Source: Spirogloea muscicola
Lineage: Eukaryota; Streptophyta; Zygnematophyceae; Spirogloeales; Spirogloeaceae
Direction of reading: 5' to 3'
Assembly (NCBI GenBank): GCA_009602725.1
Contig: WELB01000019.1
Coordinates: forward strand, 899,203-910,307
DNA: 11,105 bases
The first letter of the stretch is position 1. Each line of letters begins with the position of its first letter. A program made the position numbers and the translations under genes. Below, piece after piece: positions 6,247 through 11,105 of this stretch. Below the pieces are notes generated by a model that saw only the letters and a list, made by a program, of their open reading frames with translations, was not told where the DNA came from and ran no database searches.

Positions 6247-6552
6247 AAAACGAAAGCGGCTGCTGATATCAAAAAATCGGCTGTTAACTGCCAGCTAGAT
6301 GCATACAGGTGTTCATGACGGAGCCAAAGGCTAGGCAGACAGGGCGCCCTCAATACCCCCGAGTCAGCAGTAGGAAGTCAGATGAGCTGAGGGGAGGAAG
6401 AGCAACCCCGCTGCGCAAACCAGAGGCTGCTGCAAGGGCGCGACCAGCCCGGCGATGCAAAGCAATCGCCTGGGACCGCTTTAGGGACATAGACAAGCGC
6501 ATACGGTAGCAGGACACAAGACCCAAAGGCACCGAGCCACCGGGAAAGCACG
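6247..6552 (-). mobile_element. Nested 5'-truncated retrotransposon insertion (lineage IV) with 6-bp TSD
   Basis: The insert separates two parts of the host copy that are contiguous at 8230-8245. AGCACG occurs at both ends (6241-6246 and 6547-6552) but once at the empty site, so it is a target-site duplication. The minus strand of the insert encodes a C-terminal arm (CYRMRLSMSLKRSQAIALH, RRAGRALAAASGLRSG, SSSDFLLLTRGY) with TGA at 6350-6352. About 100 bp of 3' UTR follow, ending CTTTCGTTTT. The frame is intact. Unlike the other lineages its 3' end carries no GGGCTGG hairpin module. Confidence 0.9.
6547..6552. repeat. Target-site duplication, right copy
   Basis: AGCACG directly followed by CTGCAAACAGGCC, the continuation of the host copy. 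Confidence 0.85.
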
Positions 6553-7677
6553 CTGCAAACAGGCCGAAACTCGTCGTCGCAAGAGCGACAGATATGCAGC
6601 TGGCAAGTTCATCTCAGCCGGAAAGACATCTGCACGTCGAGTGTAGCCTAGATTGGCAATGTTTTGAAGCAGAGTGTGGAAGCGAGAACCCAGACAGCCA
6701 AAGATGTCGATTGCAGCTGGCAGGAGTTGATCGCATTGGGGGTAATCGGAGTAATGCCGCAGTTTTCTTTGCTCTGCTCCGCCCACTGCGTGCCCAGCAA
6801 TGTGTGTTGATGCCTTTATATGCCTCCGTATCAACAACGTCGACCAGGGCCCGTGGTCCTCCACCAGGTTGCACGCCCACAATGTCAAGTGTGCGGCGAT
6901 GATGACGTCCCTGGGCGTCCGTGGTGATAGGCATGATATTGTTGACTTCCACGACCGCACGGTAGCCGGCGTCGCGCATCAAGCCCGCCAGGGCATCGCG
7001 AAGGAGGTTGTGAATGCCCACCACTTCTGGTCCAGTGAGGCATCGCAGCATGTGAGTGGCGAGCATAGCACCCTCTGCACGGAAGCCGCACTCGCACTGG
7101 CGCACCCCAATCAGGCAATTAGGTGGGAGGCCGAGGAAGAGTTGAAGCGATGTCCGAAAGGCCTCGGAGCTGATGCTGAAGGCGTTGGCGACGGGGGGAG
7201 AGGTGACCAGTGAGTGGCACAAGGTGTGGCCAGAGAAGTGAGACTTGCCAAGCTCCTTGGATTGTTCTGAATCTCTGGCAGCCTCCTCAACCTTCTGCAG
7301 CGTTCGTCTTCCACTGCCGTAACCAGTCTGGATTGTGCCCCTCTATCCTCTATCCTCGCTTGGGCGAGGATGGAGAATGGCGTGAGTAGGGGTTGGAGAG
7401 AGGGGAAAGAGCTGATGGCTGAGTCGCGGATGCTCCTCAGATCCGCTTGGAAGGGGAAGGAGCCTTCCTCCACATTGCGTATAGGGTTGTGGAGGCAAGG
7501 GAAGCGCATGGGGAGCAGGGAGGCGATCTGGTGCCAGCAGCCCAGGAAGGCTGCTTGCGCCGTCTGCTCCAAAGACCGGCAGCCAAGGCCGCCCATGCGA
7601 GTAGGGAGGGAAAGAGTCCTTCTCTTCCACCTTGTTTGCTTGTCAAGGTGACTGCTGCAACACGCTTGGTGCTCTGC

Positions 7678-7740
7678 AAGGGTTTACTGAGTGATGCGTA
7701 GCTGCTTTGTTTCTTTGTGTGCTTGTTTTTCTTCGCGCTT
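7678..7740 (+). mobile_element. Tail-only lineage I copy
   Basis: Only GGTTTACTGAG of the coding end remains (7680-7690), then the lineage I UTR GCGTAGCTGCTTTGTTTCTT, TGTGTGCTTGTTTTTCTTC. It is a 5' truncation that removes nearly all coding sequence. It abuts the 5' edge of the minus copy at 7676, head-to-head. Confidence 0.7.
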
Positions 7741-7865
7741 ACAGGAGAAAGTGCTCGTCCATTGAGGAGAGGAGAGGGCGGTGGCTGGGAGAGGCCAGCC
7801 CAGACAAAAGAATGAACAAAGTTCGAAGGGGCCAGGAAAAGCGCTAAAACACACAGGGAATCAAG
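7741..7865 (-). repeat. Lineage I-type 3' UTR and tail module (minus)
   Basis: Minus reading: CTTGATTCCCTGTGTG, TTTTAGCGCTTTTCCTGGC, CCCTTCGAACTTTGTTCATTC, GGGCTGG-CCTCTC-CCAGCC, CAATGGACGAGCACTTTCTC. It lies directly downstream of the reverse-transcriptase fragment at 7866-7916. Confidence 0.75.
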
Positions 7866-7916
7866 TAGCTTGGCAATGGGGCGGACCCCGTCATTGGTCT
7901 TGACGATGGCGAGCAT
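7866..7916 (-). pseudogene. Reverse-transcriptase finger fragment
   Basis: The minus frame reads MLAIVKTNDGVRPIAKL. This matches the finger-domain signature of reverse transcriptases (K-x(2-3)-G-x-RPIA) that lies far upstream of the thumb region present at 7676. Only about 17 codons survive. They sit between a minus tail module (7930-8015) and a minus 3' UTR (7741-7865), so the rest of the ORF has been removed. The fragment is short, but the GVRPIA motif is specific. Confidence 0.65.
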
Positions 7917-7929
7917 GATGCTGGAGCAA

Positions 7930-8015
7930 AAAAAGAGAAAGTGCTCGCCCATTGAAAATAGGGGCTGAAAAAGCCAGCCCAGAAAAGAATGAACAGAGGA
8001 CGAGAAGGGCCAGGC
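7930..8015 (-). repeat. Tail module (minus)
   Basis: Minus reading: CTGGCCCTTCTCGTCCTCTG, TTCATTCTTTTC, GGGCTG-GCTTTTT-CAGCCC, CAATGGGCGAGCACTTTCTC. It directly follows the lineage III UTR at 8019-8110. Confidence 0.75.
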
Positions 8016-8018
8016 CAA

Positions 8019-8110
8019 TTTCGTGTATAAGAAACAAATGTAGGCCAAATGGCCAAATACAAAGGCAAGCACATCTAAAGATCTACATGACCTACAGCAG
8101 ATTGACCCGC
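8019..8110 (-). repeat. Lineage III 3' UTR (minus)
   Basis: This is a sister of 6020-6117. Here the UTR leads straight into a tail module, which supports the shared tail being the true 3' end of lineage III. Confidence 0.7.
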
Positions 8111-8595
8111 TCAATAACCACGGGTCAAAACATAAAGGTCACTAATCGATGCATGAATACTAGATGCCAGAAACGGAGCCCTTCTGCCACCAACTAGAGC
8201 TCGCCCAGCTTTCTGGTGCAAGGCACTAGCCTGAGCACGCTGCAAACAGGCCGAAACTCGTCGTCGCAAGAGCGACAGCTATGCAGCTGGCAAGCCCATC
8301 TCAGCCGGAAACACATCTGCACGTCGAGTGTAACCTAGATTGGCATGTTTTGAAGCAGAGTGTGGAAACGAGGACCAGACAGCCATAGTTGTCGACTGCC
8401 GCTGGCAGGAGCTGATCGCATTGGGGGTAATCGAAGTAGTGCCGCAATTTTCTTTGTTCTGCACTGCCCACTGCATGCCCAGCGATGTGTCGATGCTGGG
8501 CCCTAATATGCCTCCGTAACAAAGTCGACCAGGGCCCGTGGTCCACCACCAGGTTGCACGCCCACAATGTCAAGTGTGCGGCGATGATGGCGTCC
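8111..8595 (-). pseudogene. Lineage III copy without the nested insertion
   Basis: It is collinear with 6118-6905 but lacks the 306-bp insert. The minus protein traces are LDIVGVQPGGGPRALVDF, AGHAVGSAEQRKLRHYFDYP, NLGYTRRADVFPAEMGLPAA, RRRVSACLQRAQAS, HQKAGRALVGG and DLYVLTRGY, with TGA at 8111-8113. Small deletions shift the frame several times (for instance near 8345 and 8395-8420), and TAG follows EAY near 8507. It is 5'-truncated at 8595 within the nuclease. Its main value is as the empty site. Confidence 0.85.
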
Positions 8596-8645
8596 CAAAA
8601 GGGGAAGTGGCACTCCCAATGGGGGCAAGGGCTGTGAAAAGCCTT
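8596..8645 (-). repeat. Tail module end (minus)
   Basis: Minus reading GGCTTTTCACAGCCC, TTGCCCCCATTGGGAGTGCC, ACTTCCCC. It is close to the arms of the hairpin at 1187-1256. Confidence 0.65.
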
Positions 8646-8649
8646 GGAG

Positions 8650-9028
8650 GGAGGCAGGGCATGCGGTGGCCGGTGACGACCGGGGCATAGAACTGAAGTG
8701 TGTGGACCACCCCAGGGAGGACAAATTCTTCCCCGAGCCATTGACGTCCACGGGGCGTTCGGCGTTCAGTGGCTCGAGCTCCTACGCCGGCTCTCGCGCA
8801 GCACTGTAGGGTACCGCCGTTACCACGGGGAGGAGGCTGACTTCAGCGCAGCAGGCTCTTTCGCTCAGGCGTATTGTATGCGCCTGTCAGTCTTGCTGCA
8901 GCGGTCAACGGCATGCGCGCTGCATCTGCGTGCCGGTCGCATTGGCTGCAGTTTCTGGCTTTTGCCAGGGGACCCGCTACCCAGAGAATAGTCTCTCTGA
9001 CCCACGGCTGCTCACCAGGGGTTACTGA
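8650..9028 (+). pseudogene. Retrotransposon ORF, C-terminal ~125 codons (lineage I-like)
   Basis: The plus traces are GHAVAGDDRGIELKCVDHP, REDKFFP, then after a one-base loss near 8733 RAIDVHGAFGVQWLELLRRL, EEADFSAAGSFAQAYCMRLS, LLQRSTACALHLRAGR. A two-base loss near 8940 shifts it again. It resumes LAAVSGFCQGTRYPENSLS and DPRLLTRGY with TGA at 9026-9028. The nuclease core is missing. It is mid-way between lineages I and II in its ending. Confidence 0.8.
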
Positions 9029-9150
9029 GTGCCTCGTGGTCACTTGAGTCACTCTGTGCTTCTGCGCCTTCTTCTAGCCCCTTCAAAATTTGTCCAATAC
9101 TTCCTCTGGGCTGGCCACTCGCAGTCACTGCCCACTACTGGAAGCGTCCT
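9029..9150 (+). repeat. 3' UTR and tail module of the copy at 8650-9028
   Basis: GTGCCTCGTGGTCAC, then TAGCCCCTTCAAAATTTGTCC, CTGGGCTGGCCACTCGCAG, TCACTGCCC. The stem is eroded. Confidence 0.65.
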
Positions 9151-9494
9151 CCTTCCAGTTCTGTGGCAGTAATACCTGGGGCAAGCACACGCCCACCTTG
9201 CACCCCACCAGTATGGCGCTGGTTTCAGAAGGCTGGCCGGAGACGCTCCCAAGCACGATGTCTCCGAGGAGAAAATTACGTGTGGTTGAAACGAAGGAAG
9301 GCCAAATGGGAGGGGTCCGCTGGTTCCCAAGAAAGAATTAAAAAAGAAGACGCTTCACAAACGCTTTCGAGAACGACCAGGAGGGAAGGAGAACAGAAGC
9401 AGCACTCCGAAAAATCATTTTCTCGTAAGATGGGAAGCGACTTATCTCCCTTGTCTTTGGAGCGCGGGCTGGGAGAAGAAGTGGCTCTCCCAAT
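9151..9494. other. Unassigned region
   Basis: I recognise no module or coding block. Open frames exist on both strands without family motifs. 9340-9450 is purine-rich. GCGGGCTGGGAGAAGAAGTGG at 9462-9481 may be the remains of a tail module just before the short coding end at 9495. Confidence 0.35.
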
Positions 9495-9521
9495 TTGATG
9501 TTACGCACTCGCGGGTACTGA
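9495..9521 (+). mobile_element. Tail-only retrotransposon copy, last 8 codons
   Basis: The plus frame LMLRTRGY then TGA (9519-9521) matches DLLLLTRGY at 2881-2904, and the following CTTCCCTCTGCATCGTCTTG matches that copy's UTR. All other coding sequence is missing. Confidence 0.6.
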
Positions 9522-9544
9522 GCTTCCCTCTGCATCGTCTTGTG

Positions 9545-9795
9545 TGAAGAAGTGGCAGCTCCTCTTCTCTATGGGCGAGCACTTTCTCCCACTCCATTCT
9601 ATTTGGGCTGGCCTTTCCCAGCCCGTATTCTCTATGGGTGAGCAATTTCTTTCCCAGCCCTACCCTCTGTGCGCGACCAAGTACTTCGGGCTGGCCATCA
9701 CAGCCACTGCCCAAAGGGGCAAGGGCTGGAAACAGCCAGCCCAAAAAGATGTAGAAAGAAGAAAGTGCTCGCCCATTGAGGATAGGGGCTGGAAA
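9545..9795. repeat. Cluster of tail modules, fold-back, with hairpin 9688-9742
   Basis: Two plus modules (ATGGGCGAGCACTTTCTCC at 9571-9589; TTTGGGCTGG-CCTTTC-CCAGCCC then ATGGGTGAGCAA) face a minus end (GAAAGTGCTCGCCCATTGAG, 9761-9780). Between them a hairpin pairs GGGCTGGC (9688-9695) with GCCAGCCC (9735-9742), then CAGCC with GGCTG and TGCCC with GGGCA inside. Confidence 0.75.
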
Positions 9796-9797
9796 AG

Positions 9798-9829
9798 AAG
9801 AAAGCGCGGCCAGATTGACTGGTGGCTGG
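9798..9829 (-). repeat. 32-bp inverted match to 241-272
   Basis: Its reverse complement begins CCAGCCACCAGTCAATCTG and agrees with 241-272 at 31 of 32 bases. In both places it sits beside a tail module, so it is probably part of one variant's tail. Confidence 0.8.
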
Positions 9830-9912
9830 AAAAGGCCAGCCCAAAAGAATGGACAAGGTCTGAGGGAGCTTGAGTGCGAACGACTAGGACTAAGACATCA
9901 GCCAGGGAACGC
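9830..9912 (-). repeat. 3' UTR and tail module of the copy at 9913-10098
   Basis: Minus reading: GTTCGCACTCAAGCTCCC, TCAGACCTTGTCCATTC, TTTTGGGCTGGCCTTTTCC. Confidence 0.65.
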
Positions 9913-10098
9913 TCAGTAACCTCTAGACAGGAGATGCAGATCCGAGTAGCTAGCTGGTGGAAAGACGTCGCCCTGACGGAAGCCGGAGGCCGCCGACAAA
10001 GCTCGGCCTGCGCGCAAGTGAACCGCGAAGGCGAGGGACCGCTGCGTCAAGACGGCCAAAGGCATACGGAACACCTGAGCGAGGGACCCGGCTACGTT
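9913..10098 (-). pseudogene. Retrotransposon ORF, C-terminal 62 codons, open frame
   Basis: The minus frame is intact: VAGSLAQVFRMPLAVLTQRS, LAFAVHLRAGRALSAASG, FRQGDVFPPAS, YSDLHLLSRGY, with TGA at 9913-9915. It is 5'-truncated just before GSLAQ. It mixes the SRGY end of lineage I with the FRQGD block of lineage II, so it is a separate sublineage. It lies in tandem downstream of the copy at 10222-10355 (minus order). Confidence 0.8.
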
Positions 10099-10103
10099 CA
10101 AGC

Positions 10104-10221
10104 CGGGCTGCGGGTGGCTGGAAAAGCCAGCCCAAAAAAGAATGAACAAAGTACGAGAAGGGGGCCAGGGGAAGCGCTAAGAAAAACAAGCACACAATGA
10201 AATAAAGCAGCTACGAATTAT
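10104..10221 (-). repeat. Lineage I 3' UTR and tail module (minus)
   Basis: Minus reading: GTAGCTGCTTTATTTC, CTTAGCGCTTCCCCTGGCC, TTGTTCATTC, GGGCTGG-CTTTT-CCAGCC. The tail stops before the CAATGGGCGAGCAC end and is joined to the next copy at about 10100. Confidence 0.75.
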
Positions 10222-10355
10222 TCAATATTTCCTGCTAAGCAGCCGCAGACAGAGATGCTAGGCTCCCGGAATTGGGTCCCCTGGCCAGAGCCAGAGGCAG
10301 CAGCGAGGGCTCTGCCGGCACGAAGGTGCAGTGCGCGGGCCGTAGACCTCTGCAG
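10222..10355 (-). pseudogene. Retrotransposon ORF, C-terminal ~44 codons (lineage I)
   Basis: The minus frame reads LQRSTARALHLRAGRALAAA, SGSGQGTQFREPSIS. A one-base deletion (near 10252, GATCTG to GTCTG) then shifts it; the true end LRLLSRKY stops at 10222-10224. It begins exactly at LQRS, whose CTGCAG (10350-10355) is shared with the start of the opposite-strand copy. It is close to 2-94 and 546-700. Confidence 0.8.
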
Positions 10356-11105
10356 CTCCCTGAGGCCGACCAGCGCGGGCGCGCGAGACTCCTCTCTGCC
10401 TCGTCCCCGGGAGCAGCGGCGTGGCTTCAGGCCCTCCCCCTCACCGACGCCCTCACGCTTCCCGATGAGGTCTTCCGTACTGCAGTCCACAGGCTCCTGG
10501 GCTTGCCGCCTCCTTGTCTCCAGGGCGTGCGACAATGTGCATGCGGCGAGCGAGGGGCCGAGTCTGGGGAGCTAGCCGCCCACGTCCTGCGCTGCGCTCA
10601 CGGCGGCGAGCGGACGGCGGCCCACGACCGCCTCCGCGATGCCATGCATGGCATCCTGGCGGAGGCGGGCTTCTCGGTGGCTGCGGAGCACTCCGGCGTC
10701 ATGCCGCTACAGGAGAGGGCCGACGGTGTCCACGGCCGGCGAGTCGACCTGGTGGCCACCCCACAGGCCGGCGGGCCACGTCTTCTCCTGGACGTGGTGA
10801 CCACCGACGCCTTCGACCGCTCCCACCCAGTCCAGTGTGCCACCCAGGCTGGGTATGCGGTCGAAGGCGCCGCTCGCGCAAAGGTGACCAAGTACGCCGA
10901 CCATCCGCCAGCCGACGCGTTCTTCCCTCTGGCTATCGACACCCATGGGGCGTTGGGTGCTCGGTGGCTCGAACTGCTCCACCAACTTGCTCGTCACGCC
11001 GTTGCCCGCCGCTTCCATGGGGAGCCGGTGGACTTCCCCGCCGCCGGGTCGTTGGCCCAGGTGTATCGCATGCGCCTGGCCGTCTCGCTGCAGAGGTCCA
11101 TGTTT
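10350..11105 (+). CDS. Retrotransposon protein, zinc knuckle and endonuclease domain, partial (lineage I)
   Basis: All 252 codons from 10350 to the window end are open, without a start (5'-truncated) or a stop (runs off). Counting from 10350, residues 9-31 (RARLLSAS, GAAAWLQALPL) and 40-55 (EVFRTAVHRLLGLPP) form the linker after the reverse transcriptase. The CCHC knuckle is C63-A-C65-x12-H78-x3-C82. The nuclease core has E113, D133 (RRVDLVA) and D148 (LLLDVVTTD), with the Asp pair 14 residues apart as in restriction-like endonucleases; the usual Pro before the first Asp is Val. Then come KYADHP, FFPLAIDTHGALGARWLELL, GSLAQVYRMRLAVSLQRSM. In known families such nucleases nick the target for primed reverse transcription; the role here is inferred. 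The third codon position is GC-rich and undamaged, so it is the youngest copy here. Confidence 0.85.
   Translation, partial: MQLPEADQRGRARLLSASSPGAAAWLQALPLTDALTLPDEVFRTAVHRLLGLPPPCLQGVRQCACGERGAESGELAAHVLRCAHGGERTAAHDRLRDAMHGILAEAGFSVAAEHSGVMPLQERADGVHGRRVDLVATPQAGGPRLLLDVVTTDAFDRSHPVQCATQAGYAVEGAARAKVTKYADHPPADAFFPLAIDTHGALGARWLELLHQLARHAVARRFHGEPVDFPAAGSLAQVYRMRLAVSLQRSMF

Larger units (their letters stand above)
6118..7676 (-). pseudogene. Longest retrotransposon copy: RT thumb to C-terminus (lineage III), interrupted
   Basis: On the minus strand the protein starts with a reverse-transcriptase connector: LPTRMGGLGCRSLEQTAQAA then FLGCWHQIASLLP (7615-7530). It then has the pre-knuckle block FRTSLQLFLGLPPNCLIGVR, a CCHC knuckle C-E-C-x11-H-x3-C (7096-7040), and the nuclease core LDIVG...LVDVVDTEAY, with Asp-x14-Asp near 6890-6840. 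The arm follows: KLRHYSDYPQCDQLLPAAID, RRRVSACLQRA. A 306-bp insertion (6247-6552) splits it at CLQRA; it then resumes at RAQASAWHQKAGRAL and ends SDLYVLTRGY, TGA at 6118-6120. Frameshifts lie near 7340 (beside a 7-bp tandem duplication, 7344-7357) and near 6818. The copy is dead; the RT catalytic core lies beyond its 5' edge. Confidence 0.85.

Noticed and set aside
8698-9330. Open frames across 9049-9341 as a host gene or exon
   Set aside because: No motif, no splice-site-bounded pattern and no similarity to the surrounding families; the frames lie partly in a tail module.
95-10221. Tail hairpins as bacterial rho-independent terminators or a CRISPR array
   Set aside because: Spacing is irregular, orientation is mixed, there are no T-tracts following the stems in a consistent place, and the context is retrotransposon 3' UTR.

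Overview
This is eukaryotic DNA made almost entirely of broken retrotransposons. I see no host gene, RNA gene or prokaryotic gene structure. The coding traces are 5'-truncated copies of several related non-LTR retrotransposon lineages, on both strands. Their proteins end with a reverse-transcriptase thumb/connector region, a CCHC zinc knuckle, a restriction-like (PD-(D/E)XK type) endonuclease core, and a C-terminal arm containing RMRL..SLQR and RAGRAL that finishes with a nearly invariant DLxLL(T/S)RGY-stop. I recognise this order from reverse-transcriptase proteins of algae, early plants, fungi and simple animals. The species cannot be fixed from the sequence.

I use local labels for the lineages. 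Lineage I: copies at 2-94, 546-991, 7680-7740, 8650-9028, 9913-10098, 10222-10355 and 10350-11105. Lineage II: 995-1084, 2007-2141, 4897-5136. Lineage III: 1521-1567, 4433-4801, 6118-7676, 8111-8595. Lineage IV: one copy at 6247-6552, inserted inside a lineage III copy. Several divergent copies (2359-2695, 2789-2904, 3079-3309, 3433-3621, 9495-9521) are left ungrouped. Most of the remaining sequence is a 60-90 bp 3'-tail module, present more than 20 times in both orientations. It consists of a CCCCTTCGAACTTTGTCC-like stretch, a GGGCTGG...CCAGCCC stem-loop, and an AATGGGCGAGCAC-like end. Lineages with different coding ends share it.

Layout: 1-3050 holds short lineage I-III fragments with fold-back tail pairs. 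3050-4250 holds two eroded copies and a large inverted repeat. 4250-5290 holds two plus-strand copies in tandem. 5400-5820 is a very GC-rich block with no recognised gene. 6020-7676 is the longest copy, minus strand, with the nested insertion. 7680-8600 holds tail-only pieces, a reverse-transcriptase finger fragment and a sister copy of 6020-6905 that lacks the insertion. 8650-9030 is a plus copy. 9030-9490 is mostly unassigned. 9495-9870 is a tail-module cluster. 9870-10355 holds two minus copies in tandem, meeting head-to-head the best-preserved copy (10350 to the window end), whose frame is open for all 252 codons.

The most useful observations are the insertion with a 6-bp target-site duplication and an empty site in the same window, the tail hairpin shared between lineages, the repeated tail-to-tail fold-backs, and several breakpoints that fall at one homologous codon (LQR) of the ORF.
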